The notes: generated from the sequence alone by a model not told the origin. A stretch of DNA of 64,000 bases from Bacillota bacterium (GCA_023410475.1 JAEYPS010000006.1:1-64000); one strand, 5' to 3'; shown: positions 41,134 through 50,968, counted from the stretch's first letter. A program made the numbers and translations.

Positions 41134-42003
41134 ATGCAAAGCATCATCGACAATATTACCGAATGGCTCAAAGGCATACTGATCGACGGCATTATGGGCA
41201 ATTTGTCGGGGATGTTCGATACGGTCAACCAGCAGGTGGGCAGTGTTGCCGTTGAAGTCGGAAAGACGCCGCTGCAATGGAACAGCGGCGTCTTCACCAT
41301 GATACGGGACATCTCCGAGACGGTCATCATTCCAATTGCCGGGCTGATACTCGCCTTTGTCATGTGCTATGAGCTGATCCAGATGGTCATAGACCGAAAC
41401 AACCTGCATGAGATCGACACATGGATGTTCTTCAAGTGGATTTTCAAAACCTTTGTGGCCGTACTGATCGTCACCAACACGTTTAATATCGTCATGGGCA
41501 TATTCGACGTGGCCCAGCATGTGGTGAACCAAAGCGCGGGCGTCATTATATCCGAAACAAACATCGACCTTGCCAGCGTACTGCCCGATCTGGAAACGCG
41601 ATTGCAGGCGATGGAATTAGGCCCGCTGTTCGGACTGTGGTTCCAGAGCATTTTTATCGGCGTCACCATGAGCGCCCTCACGATCTGCGTTTTTATCGTT
41701 ATATATGGCCGTATGCTGGAAATCTACCTCATGACCTCGCTCGGCCCCATTCCGCTTGCGACGATGGCGAACAAAGAATGGGGCGCGATGGGCCAAAACT
41801 ATTTAAAATCCCTGCTGGCGCTCGGCTTTCAGGCGTTTCTCATCATGGTGTGCGTGGGCATCTACGCCGTACTGGTGAAGACCATAGCCACGGATACGGA
41901 CATCAGCGCCGCCATATGGACGTGCATGGGCTATACGGTGCTGCTGTGCTTCGCTCTCTTTAAGACCGGAAGCCTTAGCAAGAGCATATTCAACGCGCAT
42001 TGA
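41134..42003 (+). CDS. VirB6/TrbL-like channel protein (CD1112 type)
   Basis: A 289-residue polytopic membrane protein with about six helices (for example VIIPIAGLILAFVMCYELI, TFVAVLIVTNTFNIVMGIFDV, ALTICVFIVIYGRMLEIYLM, FLIMVCVGIYAVLVKT). The family forms the inner-membrane part of Gram-positive type IV secretion channels. The start follows GGGGGGTAAACGGTT. Co-linear with maff2 and prgI. Confidence 0.88.
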   Translation: MQSIIDNITEWLKGILIDGIMGNLSGMFDTVNQQVGSVAVEVGKTPLQWNSGVFTMIRDISETVIIPIAGLILAFVMCYELIQMVIDRNNLHEIDTWMFFKWIFKTFVAVLIVTNTFNIVMGIFDVAQHVVNQSAGVIISETNIDLASVLPDLETRLQAMELGPLFGLWFQSIFIGVTMSALTICVFIVIYGRMLEIYLMTSLGPIPLATMANKEWGAMGQNYLKSLLALGFQAFLIMVCVGIYAVLVKTIATDTDISAAIWTCMGYTVLLCFALFKTGSLSKSIFNAH

Positions 42004-42022
42004 GATGGAGGTGAAAGAATCA

Positions 42023-42436
42023 ATGCAGGACAAATTGGAACAGTTAATGAAACGGCTGGACGGCAACCTTGCGGATTTCAGAGCGCAGTGGACAGCCATG
42101 AGCCAAAACGACCTGATAGAGCGTTCGCATGAAATCAGCGCCGTGAAGGACACACATTATTACCTGACGGAAACCCACGGATTCGACGCCGACGAGATCG
42201 ACTATCTGCTGCTGTTCGACGCCCCTTTGCAGGTTGTCGCGGACAAGTGGTTGGATCGGACGGAGGATTTGAGCGATTTCAGCTTTGCGCTGGACGAGGT
42301 GTTCGATAAGCGGGACGCGCTGCGGGATTACGCCCTGAAGGACGCGGAAAAACCGTCCGTGCTGGAGCAGCTTCACAGCGCCGCCGTCCGTTCCACGGCA
42401 CCTGTGAATCGCTCCAAAGAACAGGAGGTGCGCTGA
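42023..42436 (+). CDS. DUF3848-like conserved ICE protein
   Basis: A 137-residue soluble protein (DNLIERSHEISAVKDTHYYL-like region, DADEIDYLLLFDAPLQVVADKWLD). The ATG at 42023 comes after GGAGGTGAAAG; the ATG at 42005 that opens the frame lies on that site and is rejected. The C-terminal KPSVLEQLHSA motif also occurs in several other ICE proteins here (20173, 53275 end, 63540), which suggests a shared docking or sorting tail. Function unknown. Confidence 0.75.
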   Translation: MQDKLEQLMKRLDGNLADFRAQWTAMSQNDLIERSHEISAVKDTHYYLTETHGFDADEIDYLLLFDAPLQVVADKWLDRTEDLSDFSFALDEVFDKRDALRDYALKDAEKPSVLEQLHSAAVRSTAPVNRSKEQEVR

Positions 42437-42825
42437 TGCCCTACGTTCCCGTACCCAAAGATCTGACGAAAGTCAAAACCAAGGTGATGTTTAACCTCAC
42501 CAAGCGGCAGCTCTTGTGCTTCGGCCTGGCCGCGCTTGCGGGCGTGCCGCTGTTCTTTTTAATCAGGGCACACACCAGCGTCAGCGTGGCCGCCCTCGTC
42601 ATGGTGATCGTCATGTTGCCTTTTTTCCTGTTCGCCATCTATGAAAAAAACGGCCAGCCGCTGGAGGTGTTTATTCGCCATATCGTGCAAGTCCGGTTCC
42701 TGCGGCCCCGGCACAGACCGTACAGGACGGACAATTTCTACGCCGCCATACAACGGCAAATACAACTTGACAAGGAGGTAAAAGAGATTGTTTCAGTTAA
42801 AGAAAAAGCGAAAAGCGCCCGCTAA
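42436..42825 (+). CDS. PrgI-family type IV secretion membrane protein
   Basis: A 129-residue protein: YVPVPKDLTKVKTKVMFNLTKRQLLCFG, then two membrane helices (LAALAGVPLFFLI, VAALVMVIVMLPFFLFAIY) and a soluble tail with FIRHIVQVRFLRPRHRPYRT. PrgI-like proteins are VirB3-type components beside VirB4, as here. The virB4 gene starts inside its 3' end (38-base overlap). Confidence 0.88.
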   Translation: MPYVPVPKDLTKVKTKVMFNLTKRQLLCFGLAALAGVPLFFLIRAHTSVSVAALVMVIVMLPFFLFAIYEKNGQPLEVFIRHIVQVRFLRPRHRPYRTDNFYAAIQRQIQLDKEVKEIVSVKEKAKSAR

Positions 42826-45199
42826 CCCCGGCCTTGGGCTGACACGCTCAGAGCGCAGGCTGGTCGCCGCCGCCATCGCGCGCTCCAAAGACCATTCCAA
42901 AAAGGAAATATCGGCGCAGCAGTCCATACCGAACCAGCGCATGTACCCGGACGGCATCTGCCGGGTGACGGATACGTTTTTCACCAAGACCATACAGTTT
43001 CAGGACATCAACTACCAGCTCGCGCAGAACGACGACAAGACGGCCATCTTCGAGGGCTGGTGCGATTTCCTCAACTATTTCGACAGCACCATCCGCTTTC
43101 AGTTCTCCTTCCTCAACCTGAGCGCCAGCGTAGAGGACTTTGAGCGCAGCATCCTCATACCACCCCGGCGGGATGACCTTAACAGCATTCGCGCCGAATA
43201 CGCCGAGATGCTGCAAAACCAGCTCTCCAAGGGCAACAACGGCCTGACCAAGACCAAGTTTCTGACCTTCGGCATCGAAGCGGACGGCATTCGTATGGCC
43301 AAGCCCCGGCTGGAGCGCATCGAGAACGACATCTTGAACAACTTCAAGCAGTTGGGCGTGGCCGCGCTATGTCTGAACGGCGCGGAACGTCTGCACCTGC
43401 TGCACAGCATTTTCCATATGGACGGCGTCGAGCGGTTTCAGTTTGACTGGAAGTGGCTGGCCCCGTCCGGCCTTTCCACCAAGGACTTTATCGCGCCGTC
43501 CTCGTTTGAATTCAGCGACGGGCGCGTGTTCCGCATGGGCAAGCGGCTGGGAGCCGTGTCCTTCCTGCAAATCCTCGCGCCGGAACTGAACGACCGGCTG
43601 CTGGCCGACCTGCTGGATATGGAAAGCAGCCTGATCGTCAACATGCACATCCAGTCCATTGACCAGGTGGCGGCCATCAAGAGCATAAAGAGAAAAATCA
43701 CCGACCTCGATAAAATGAAAATCGAGGAACAGAAGAAGGCTGTGCGCGCAGGCTACGACATGGACATCATTCCGTCCGACCTGGCCACCTACGGCGGCGA
43801 GGCCAAAAAGCTGCTCCAAGACCTGCAAAGCCGCAACGAGCGCATGTTTCTCATCACCTTCCTCGTCATGGGCACGGCGGATAAGCGGCAGCGGCTGGAA
43901 AACAACGTGTTTCAGGCGCAGGGCGTGGCGCAGAAGTACAACTGCCAGCTATCAAGGCTGGATTTCCAGCAGGAGCAGGGCCTCATGTCCTCGCTTCCTC
44001 TGGGCTTAAACCAAATTCGCATTCAACGGGCGCTCACCACGTCCAGCACGGCCATCTTCGTGCCTTTCACGACGCAGGAGCTGTTCCAGAGCGGCGGCGA
44101 GGCACTGTATTACGGGCTAAACGCGCTCTCCAACAACCTTATCATGGTGGACAGGAAGCTGCTCAAAGCACCCAACGGCCTGATTCTCGGCACGCCGGGC
44201 AGCGGCAAATCATTTGCCGCCAAGCGGGAGATCGTGAACGTGGTGCTGATGACCCAAGATCATATCATCGTCTGCGACCCGGAGGGAGAATATTTCGCCG
44301 TCATCGAGCGGCTGGGCGGGCAGGTCATCCACATTTCGCCCACCAGCACGGACTACATCAACCCGATGGACATCAACCTCAACTACTCCGAGGAAGAAAA
44401 CCCGTTGTCGCTCAAGTCCGACTTCATTCTGTCGCTGTGTGAGCTGATCGTCGGCGGCAAGGAGGGTTTGCAGCCCATTGAAAAGACCATCATCGACCGC
44501 TGCGTGCGGCTGGTGTACCGGGGCTATCTGGCCGACCCGCGCCCTGAGAACATGCCCATACTGGAGGATTTGTACAACGAACTGCTCCGGCAGGAGGAAC
44601 GGGAGGCCAGGCATATCGCCACGGCGCTGGAGATCTATGTGTCCGGCTCGCTCAACGTGTTCAATCACCGCACCACGGTGGACATCAGCAACCGCGTGGT
44701 GTGCTACGACATCAAGGAACTGGGCAAGCAGCTTAAAAAGCTAGGGATGCTTATCGTGCAGGATCAGGTATGGAACCGCGTGACCGCCAACCGCGCCGAG
44801 GGCCGAACCACCCGCTACTATATGGACGAATTCCATCTGCTGCTGAAGGAGGAACAGACGGCGGCGTACAGCGTCGAGATATGGAAACGGTTCAGGAAGT
44901 GGGGCGGAATCCCGACCGGCATCACGCAGAACGTCAAAGACCTGCTGGCCTCCCGTGAGATCGAAAACATCTTTGAAAACTCTGACTTCATTTACATGCT
45001 CAATCAGGCGGGCGGCGACCGGCAGATACTCGCCAAGCAGCTCGGCATTTCGCCATATCAGCTTTCGTATGTGACACATTCCGGCGAGGGCGAAGGGCTG
45101 CTGTTCTACGGCAACGTCATTTTACCCTTCGTGGACAGATTTCCAAAGGGAGAAATTTACAATCTTCTAACGACCAAGTTGGGCGAAGTCGGGAGGTAA
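42788..45199 (+). CDS. virB4: VirB4-like conjugation ATPase (CD1110 type)
   Basis: An 803-residue AAA ATPase. It starts at TTG 42788 with AAGGAGG nine bases upstream, inside prgI. Walker A GTPGSGKSF is near residue 470 and Walker B YYMDEFHLLL near 680; the arginine-finger region with GITQNVKDLLASREIENIF follows. It energises the secretion channel in the membrane. The reading frame is intact and only virD4 of the transfer ATPases is broken. Confidence 0.93.
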   Translation: MFQLKKKRKAPANPGLGLTRSERRLVAAAIARSKDHSKKEISAQQSIPNQRMYPDGICRVTDTFFTKTIQFQDINYQLAQNDDKTAIFEGWCDFLNYFDSTIRFQFSFLNLSASVEDFERSILIPPRRDDLNSIRAEYAEMLQNQLSKGNNGLTKTKFLTFGIEADGIRMAKPRLERIENDILNNFKQLGVAALCLNGAERLHLLHSIFHMDGVERFQFDWKWLAPSGLSTKDFIAPSSFEFSDGRVFRMGKRLGAVSFLQILAPELNDRLLADLLDMESSLIVNMHIQSIDQVAAIKSIKRKITDLDKMKIEEQKKAVRAGYDMDIIPSDLATYGGEAKKLLQDLQSRNERMFLITFLVMGTADKRQRLENNVFQAQGVAQKYNCQLSRLDFQQEQGLMSSLPLGLNQIRIQRALTTSSTAIFVPFTTQELFQSGGEALYYGLNALSNNLIMVDRKLLKAPNGLILGTPGSGKSFAAKREIVNVVLMTQDHIIVCDPEGEYFAVIERLGGQVIHISPTSTDYINPMDINLNYSEEENPLSLKSDFILSLCELIVGGKEGLQPIEKTIIDRCVRLVYRGYLADPRPENMPILEDLYNELLRQEEREARHIATALEIYVSGSLNVFNHRTTVDISNRVVCYDIKELGKQLKKLGMLIVQDQVWNRVTANRAEGRTTRYYMDEFHLLLKEEQTAAYSVEIWKRFRKWGGIPTGITQNVKDLLASREIENIFENSDFIYMLNQAGGDRQILAKQLGISPYQLSYVTHSGEGEGLLFYGNVILPFVDRFPKGEIYNLLTTKLGEVGR

Positions 45200-45203
45200 C
45201 GCC

Positions 45204-46952
45204 ATGAGCGCCAACAAACGTCCATACGATAAGGCCCAACGCCTGCACTTCACCGATGAGGAACGCGCCGATCCGGAGCTTGCGCCGCACATCCGTAAAG
45301 CGGATAAGGCGGCGGATAAGCTGGATAAAGCCAAATCACGGCTGCCAAAGAAAAAGGTCATACGAAAAGAGCGCGTCTTTGAGGAAGCGAAAGCCAAGCC
45401 CAGGACGCGCTTGTATTTTGATGAAATCGACAAGACCAAGGTCCCCTCCAAGCTAGCACACGCCGTTGCCGCCGCGCCCCTGCTTGAAGCGCACCGGCAG
45501 ATCTGCAAGGTTGAAGATGAAAATGTGGGCGTGGAGGCGGCCCATAAATCCGAACTTGCGTCTGAATCCGGCGTGCGCGCGGTGCGTTCCATCCATCGCA
45601 GCCGCCAGCTTCAGCCGTATCGCACCGCCGCGCGGCTGGAAAAGAAAGCGGACAGGGCGAACATCAACGCGCTGTATAAGAAGGCTTTGCGGGAGAACCC
45701 GCAGTTTTCCTCCAACCCGCTTTCGCGCTGGCAGCAAAAACGCGCTATCAAGCGGCAGTACGCCGCGGCCAAGGCCAGAAAGCGAACAAGGCAGGCGGCG
45801 GCGAACACCAAACGGGCGGCCAAGCAAACGGCGAAAGCTGCCGAAAGAACGGTGGCGTTTGTCGCGCGCCACCGGAAGCCAATCCTCATCATTATTGCCA
45901 TCGCCGTTGTAATCATGCTCCTGCTGAGCGCTGTGTCCTCCTGCTCTGTCATGATGCAGGGCGGCATGAACATGGTGGTCGGCACCTCCTACACCGCCGA
46001 GGATGAGGATATTCTGGCGGCGGAAGCGCATTATGTCGGATTGGAGAGTGAGCTGCGGCAAAAGCTCGCCAACATCGAGAGCACTCACCCCGGCTATGAT
46101 GAGTACCGTTATGAGCTTACCGAGATCGGGCACAACCCGTTTGAGTTGATTTCGTATTTGACCGCGCTATACATGGATTTTACTATTACGGAAGTTAGGG
46201 AGCCGCTCAACGCTCTGTTCGAGAGGCAGTACTCTTTGACCGCTTCAGAGACAATGGAGGTGCGCTACCGAACCGAAACCCGCACGGACATTTGGACGGA
46301 AACCGATCCCGCGACCGGTGAAACGACCACCCATACGGACACCTACGAGATTGAGGTTCCTTACGACTATTACATTTTGAATGTCACGCTGACCAACAAC
46401 GGTCTGGGCGGGATTGTGGCGGCAGACCTCGATGCCGAAAAGCTGGAGCTGTACGCCGTGTACATGGAAACGCAGGGCAACAAGCCTTATCTGTTCGAGC
46501 GGAATATCTACGCCCATCCGGGGTCGTACACCGATTATGAAGTTCCTCCGGAGGCTCTCGCGGATGCGACTTTCGCGGCGCTGATCGCGGAGGCTGAAAA
46601 GTATTTGGGCTACCCCTACGTATGGGGCGGCTCTAAGCCCTCCACGTCGTTCGACTGCTCCGGCTTCGTTTGCTGGGTGCTGAACAACTCCGGCGTATAT
46701 CCCATTCGCAGAACTAACGCACAGGGCATCTTTAACCAAACCACGCCTATTGCGCCCTCCGAAGCCAAGCCTGGCGACATCATCTTTTTCACGGGTACCT
46801 ACGACAGCACCGGGCCGGTTTCGCACGTCGGCATCTATGTGGGCGACGGTATGATGATCCATGCCGGTAAACCCATTCAGTACGCATCCATCAACACGCG
46901 ATTCTGGCAGAAACACTTCTATGCCTTTGGGCGGTTGCCCTATTCGAATTAA
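45204..46952 (+). CDS. Membrane-anchored C40 (NlpC/P60) cell-wall hydrolase (CD1108 type)
   Basis: A 582-residue protein. The first about 225 residues are basic and probably cytoplasmic (long Lys/Arg/Ala-rich helices), one membrane helix follows (ILIIIAIAVVIMLLLSAVSSC), then an external domain and a C-terminal NlpC/P60 domain (YPYVWGGSKPSTSFDCSGFVCW). The catalytic triad fits Cys485, His541 and His553. Such VirB1-like enzymes open peptidoglycan for the conjugation channel. The gene starts four bases after the virB4 stop. Confidence 0.9.
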   Translation: MSANKRPYDKAQRLHFTDEERADPELAPHIRKADKAADKLDKAKSRLPKKKVIRKERVFEEAKAKPRTRLYFDEIDKTKVPSKLAHAVAAAPLLEAHRQICKVEDENVGVEAAHKSELASESGVRAVRSIHRSRQLQPYRTAARLEKKADRANINALYKKALRENPQFSSNPLSRWQQKRAIKRQYAAAKARKRTRQAAANTKRAAKQTAKAAERTVAFVARHRKPILIIIAIAVVIMLLLSAVSSCSVMMQGGMNMVVGTSYTAEDEDILAAEAHYVGLESELRQKLANIESTHPGYDEYRYELTEIGHNPFELISYLTALYMDFTITEVREPLNALFERQYSLTASETMEVRYRTETRTDIWTETDPATGETTTHTDTYEIEVPYDYYILNVTLTNNGLGGIVAADLDAEKLELYAVYMETQGNKPYLFERNIYAHPGSYTDYEVPPEALADATFAALIAEAEKYLGYPYVWGGSKPSTSFDCSGFVCWVLNNSGVYPIRRTNAQGIFNQTTPIAPSEAKPGDIIFFTGTYDSTGPVSHVGIYVGDGMMIHAGKPIQYASINTRFWQKHFYAFGRLPYSN

Positions 46953-46965
46953 GGAAGGAGAAACT

Positions 46966-47205
46966 ATGAACCCCAAAATCAAAAAAATCAATGGCGAGAT
47001 TGGCAAGACCAAAACGAAAATCAACGAGCTTCAGACCCGGCTCCGGGAGCTTGAGCGACAGAAAACGGAGATCGAGAACACCGAAATTGTGGAGCTGGTG
47101 CGGGGCGTGGACGCCACGCCACAGGAGCTGGCCGCGTTCATCCGGGCGTTCCGCGAGAACGGAGTGCCATCAATACGAAATAAGGAGGGTTCCCAAAATG
47201 AATAA
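46966..47205 (+). CDS. DUF4315-like coiled-coil protein
   Basis: A 79-residue protein, almost fully helical (KIKKINGEIGKTKTKINELQ, TRLRELERQKTEIENTEIVELVRG in part) with a short C-terminal AAFIRAFRENG. AAGGAGAAACT precedes the ATG. It is a standard small member of the transfer operon of CTn-type elements, function unknown, and overlaps the next gene by eight bases. Confidence 0.82.
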   Translation: MNPKIKKINGEIGKTKTKINELQTRLRELERQKTEIENTEIVELVRGVDATPQELAAFIRAFRENGVPSIRNKEGSQNE

Positions 47206-47842
47206 GAATCGCTTTTGCATTATAACGCTGGCCGTCATGCTCTGTATGGCGGCTTTTTCATCTGTGGCTTACGCCGCGGAGGGCGACGAAACCGAGCCGA
47301 CTGAAACGTCCGGCAACGAGGACGGAAACCTTATCACCCGCGATGTGCTGTATAACGAAAGCACCAACAAACAGTTTATCGCTGTGGAGACCAGAAACGG
47401 CAAGGTGTTTTATATCATAATCGACTATGACAAGCCGGTGGATGAGGATTTAGAGCAGTATCACGCCTACTTCCTGAACATGGTGGATGAGCGTGATTTG
47501 CTGAACATCATCGCGGAAGAAGATCTGCCGGAGGAAGATACTTCTCAAGAAAGCAGCATTGTTGTCGCGCCGGAACCAACCTCTGAGCCTGAACTGGATA
47601 GACAGACTGAGCCTACACAGCAAAGCAATACGGGCGGCATTATCGCCGTAGTGCTGATCATCGCGCTCATCGCGGGCGGAGCCGTGTATTTTATAAAATT
47701 CCACAAACCTAAGCAAACCGTGAAGGGCAAGATCGATCCGGACGAATACGACTTTGACGAGGACGATGACGAACCCGAGGATGAACCCGACGAACCGTAT
47801 GAACAGGAGGATGAAGCGGACACGGAGGATAAGCAGCAATGA
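47198..47842 (+). CDS. DUF4366 surface/membrane protein (CD1107 type)
   Basis: A 214-residue protein with a signal peptide (CIITLAVMLCMAAFSSVAYA), an external domain (LYNESTNKQFIAVETRNGKVFYIIIDYDKP and the following HAYFLNMVDERDLL), a Thr/Glu/Pro-rich linker, a membrane helix (GGIIAVVLIIALIAGGAVYFI) and a very acidic C-terminal tail (Asp/Glu-rich). AAGGAGG precedes the ATG at 47198. A constant companion of the C40 hydrolase; role unknown. Confidence 0.88.
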   Translation: MNKNRFCIITLAVMLCMAAFSSVAYAAEGDETEPTETSGNEDGNLITRDVLYNESTNKQFIAVETRNGKVFYIIIDYDKPVDEDLEQYHAYFLNMVDERDLLNIIAEEDLPEEDTSQESSIVVAPEPTSEPELDRQTEPTQQSNTGGIIAVVLIIALIAGGAVYFIKFHKPKQTVKGKIDPDEYDFDEDDDEPEDEPDEPYEQEDEADTEDKQQ

Positions 47843-48039
47843 GGTATTTCACCGAAAGCTCATATGAGAAGATGATGATGCAGCGACCCAGGCAGCGGCG
47901 GGAGAAACTATCTCCCGCCACGCCGAAGGGCGACGCCTGTATCGGCTGCGAGCGGTATAAAAAGGTCTGCTCCGGCCCCTGTTATCGGGAGCTGATTATC
48001 AGAAAAAAGGAGGCCGACCATGCAATTGGTGATCGCTGA
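47839..48039 (+). CDS. Small Cys-rich ICE protein
   Basis: A 66-residue protein with four Cys in DACIGCERYKKVCSGPCYRE, a likely zinc site, and basic ends. It overlaps DUF4366 by four bases and topB by 20. No function known; several mobile-element proteins of this size have the same CxxC-x5-CxxxC arrangement. Confidence 0.65.
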   Translation: MRYFTESSYEKMMMQRPRQRREKLSPATPKGDACIGCERYKKVCSGPCYRELIIRKKEADHAIGDR

Positions 48040-50113
48040 AAAACCGTCCGTGGCTCAAAGCATCGCCGCCGTGATCGGCGCGAAACAGCGCGGGGACGGT
48101 TATATGGAAGGAAACGGGCACATTGTGTCGTGGTGCGTCGGGCACCTTGTTGAGCTGGCCCAGCCCGAAAGCTACGACGAAAGGTATGCCAAGTGGAAAC
48201 GCGTGGATTTGCCCATTCTGCCTGAACGCTGGCAGTATGCTGTTCCGAAAAACAAAGAAAAGCAGCTTAAAGTCCTGCGCGGCCTCATGGCCCGCGAGGA
48301 TGTGGACGGCATCGTCTGCGCCACCGACGCCGGGCGCGAGGGCGAACTGATCTTCCGGCTCGTCTACGCGCACTGCGGCTGCAAAAAGCCGGTGCAGCGC
48401 CTCTGGATTTCCTCTATGGAGGAAAGTGCCATTATCGAAGGTTTTCGTGCCCTTAAAAGCAGCGCCGCCTACGACAACCTGTATCAGTCGGCGCTGTGCC
48501 GCTCTCAGGCCGATTGGCTGGTGGGCATCAACGCAACGCGCCTGCTTTCGGTGCTGTACGGTCAAACCCTGAACGTGGGCCGGGTGCAGTCCCCGACGCT
48601 GGCAATGCTGGTGCGGCGGGAAACGGAGATCGCAGCCTTTACGCCTACTCCCTTTTTCAACGTTATTATCGCCCTGAATGGCTTTGCCGCTACAAGCGAA
48701 CGGCTGCAAGATCGCGATGAAGCCCGGCGCATTGCCGAGTGCTGTCTTGAACACGCAGCCATCGTCAAAACGGTGGAACGCCGGGACAAGGTCGAGCCGC
48801 CGCCAAAGCTCTACGACCTCACCACCTTGCAGCGGGAGGCGAACCGTTTGTACGGATACACCGCACAGCAGACGCTGGATTACACGCAATCCCTGTACGA
48901 AAAGAAGCTCTGCACCTATCCGCGCACCGACAGCCGGTATCTGACGGAGGACATGGCCGACGGGCTGCCCGTGCTGGTCAACGCGACCGCAAAAGCCCTG
49001 TCCTTCATGGCAGGCTTAGCGGTACAAATGAACCCGGTACAGGTGGTCAACAGCGCCAAAGTGAGCGACCACCACGCCATCATCCCCACGCTGACCATGC
49101 GGGAAACCGACCTCGCCACGTTGCCTGCCGGGGAACGTGCCGTTCTCGATATGATAGCCGTTCGCCTGATCTGCGCCGCGGGCAACAAGCACGATTATTC
49201 CGAAACGGTCATTTCGCTGGAATGCGCGGGCCATGCGTTTACGGTCAAGGGCAAAGTGGTTATCGCGCCCGGCTGGAAGGAAGCCGAAGGACGGTTCCGG
49301 GCGACGCTGAAACAGCAGGAGGACAAAAAGGACGACGCGGCAAGGCCCCTTCCGGTGGTGGGCGAAGGACAGGAAGTGGCGGTCGTCACCGCCACGGTCA
49401 AGGAGGGCAAGACTACCCCCCCCAAGCATTTCACCGAGGATACGCTGCTGGCCGCGATGGAACCGGCGGGCGCGGAGGATATGCTGGAGGATACTGAGCG
49501 AAAAGGTTTGGGCACGCCCGCAACCCGCGCCGGTATTCTGGAAAAACTGGTTAAGACCGGCCTTGCGCAGCGCAAAGCGGCCAAGAAGGTCAAATATCTG
49601 CTGCCCACCGATAAAGGCACCGCCCTGATCGCCGTGCTGCCGGAATCGCTCAAGTCCCCGGCGCTGACCGCCGAATGGGAGGAGCAGTTCATGCACATGG
49701 AGCGCGGCTCGCTTCCTTCCACCGGCTTCATGGACGGCATCGCCGCCATGACCCGCGAGTTGGTGGAAACCTACGCGCCCAAAGCAAACGCCGCTTTTCC
49801 ATCCGACCGGGAGGCCGTGGGTTTTTGCCCACGCTGCGGCGGGCGCGTCATCGAACGCAAAAAAGGCTTTTTCTGTGAGAATCGGGACTGCGGCTTCATG
49901 CTGTGGAGAGACAACCGGTTCTTCACCGCCAAGAAAAAGGAGCTGACCAAAAAGATCGCCGAAGCGCTCTTAAAGGATGGACGCGCCGATTTGTCCGGCT
50001 GCTATTCCGAGAAAACCGGAAAGACCTACGACGCCGTGGTGGTGTTGGACGATACGGGCGGCAAATATGTGAATTTTAAGCTGGACTTCAAGGAGGGAAA
50101 GAAAAATGGATGA
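48020..50113 (+). CDS. topB: DNA topoisomerase III
   Basis: A 697-residue type IA topoisomerase. The TOPRIM domain starts QLVIAEKPSVAQSIAAVIGA and has CATDAGREGELIFRLVY; the active Tyr300 is in LCTYPRTDSRYL. The C terminus has a zinc finger (FCPRCGGRVIERKKGFFCENRDCGF) and a short extra domain. ICE-encoded TopB enzymes handle single-stranded or catenated DNA during transfer or replication. AAAGGAGG precedes the ATG. Confidence 0.95.
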   Translation: MQLVIAEKPSVAQSIAAVIGAKQRGDGYMEGNGHIVSWCVGHLVELAQPESYDERYAKWKRVDLPILPERWQYAVPKNKEKQLKVLRGLMAREDVDGIVCATDAGREGELIFRLVYAHCGCKKPVQRLWISSMEESAIIEGFRALKSSAAYDNLYQSALCRSQADWLVGINATRLLSVLYGQTLNVGRVQSPTLAMLVRRETEIAAFTPTPFFNVIIALNGFAATSERLQDRDEARRIAECCLEHAAIVKTVERRDKVEPPPKLYDLTTLQREANRLYGYTAQQTLDYTQSLYEKKLCTYPRTDSRYLTEDMADGLPVLVNATAKALSFMAGLAVQMNPVQVVNSAKVSDHHAIIPTLTMRETDLATLPAGERAVLDMIAVRLICAAGNKHDYSETVISLECAGHAFTVKGKVVIAPGWKEAEGRFRATLKQQEDKKDDAARPLPVVGEGQEVAVVTATVKEGKTTPPKHFTEDTLLAAMEPAGAEDMLEDTERKGLGTPATRAGILEKLVKTGLAQRKAAKKVKYLLPTDKGTALIAVLPESLKSPALTAEWEEQFMHMERGSLPSTGFMDGIAAMTRELVETYAPKANAAFPSDREAVGFCPRCGGRVIERKKGFFCENRDCGFMLWRDNRFFTAKKKELTKKIAEALLKDGRADLSGCYSEKTGKTYDAVVVLDDTGGKYVNFKLDFKEGKKNG

Positions 50114-50639
50114 CGTTAAAAACATCCGGTTTATCGACAGCGGATATAATACGCTGTTCTATGTGCCGGACGGTGGAAACATCGTCCTGACCTATTCGGA
50201 CGGCGAAAAGCTGACCCGCCCGTGCAAGTTTTTGGACGAATATCACACCCAAATCGGCAGCAACGTCTATCACATCTGTGAATTTGCAGAGAAGATGGAG
50301 CGCAACGGCACAGCCTACGCCCCGGAGCAGCCGCCCGCCCTTCCAGATCAGTGCTTCAGCACGCTTCCCTCCAACGGAGAACTGATCTTTATTGAAAAGA
50401 ATAAAAAAGGCTACGGGAAGTGCGGCTTTTCCACGCCCAGCCCCGCACAGAACAAACAGCTTGCCGACAAGCTCAACACCCGCAACAGCATAACCCGTCA
50501 GCAGGAGGCCGCCATGCTGGGCGGTTCCCTGTTCGGCTGGAGCACGCCCGCCGCCAAGACCGCCAGCTACGATGTGCGCGGTAACCCCATTAGGCCCGCG
50601 AAAGCCAAGCGCCCCCGGCAGAAAGGGATGGAACGATGA
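50106..50639 (+). CDS. Conserved ICE protein, YodL/DUF4316-like, weak assignment
   Basis: A 177-residue soluble protein: NIRFIDSGYNTLFYVPDGGNI and CKFLDEYHTQIGSNVYHICEFAEKMERNG look like the YodL-type module seen in large ICE proteins, and the C-terminal half (LNTRNSITRQQEAAMLGGSLFGW) is probably extended. It overlaps topB and the next gene by eight and four bases. Function unknown. Confidence 0.6.
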   Translation: MDDVKNIRFIDSGYNTLFYVPDGGNIVLTYSDGEKLTRPCKFLDEYHTQIGSNVYHICEFAEKMERNGTAYAPEQPPALPDQCFSTLPSNGELIFIEKNKKGYGKCGFSTPSPAQNKQLADKLNTRNSITRQQEAAMLGGSLFGWSTPAAKTASYDVRGNPIRPAKAKRPRQKGMER

Positions 50640-50968
50640 GGCTGCCCCGCTACGAGCAGGAAACCATCATCTGCTATAACGAGGAAGAAGAAACGGCGAG
50701 CGTCTATACCCACGATAACAGGCTGATCGTAAAGCTGAAACGGCTGGCCGGGAAGCACCCCGATAAAATCAGGCTGGCAAGAAAGAATACGGCGCAGCCG
50801 CCAGATTCACCGTTCCCAAACGGTGCGTATCCGTACGGGAGCCATACAGCGACGCCCGCCGCGCCGCCGACAGCAAAAGGGCGAAACAAGCCAGCCTGCG
50901 CCCGTCTGACCGGGGCAGCAAAACGTAGCTTTATAGCGCAAAAACAGGAGCATATGCTCCAAAACTGA
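50636..50968 (+). pseudogene. Small ICE gene disrupted by a -1 frameshift near 50,783
   Basis: The first about 48 codons (RLPRYEQETIICYNEEEETA, SVYTHDNRLIVKLKRL) are conserved-looking. After RLARK the reading frame becomes Pro/Ala/Thr-rich and unnatural up to 50968. In the -1 frame, from about 50785 to a stop at 50926-50928, the product reads EYGAAARFTVPKRCVSVREP and ends SLRPSDRGSKT, which continues the expected PKxWVKVRPP-type end of this family. A single missing base around the run CAAGAAAGAA explains this. The intact gene would be 50636-50928. Confidence 0.6.

Noticed and set aside
50775..50790. Programmed -1 ribosomal frameshift in the small ICE gene
   Set aside because: No X-XXY-YYZ slippery heptamer and no strong downstream structure close to the shift point; a lost base is simpler.
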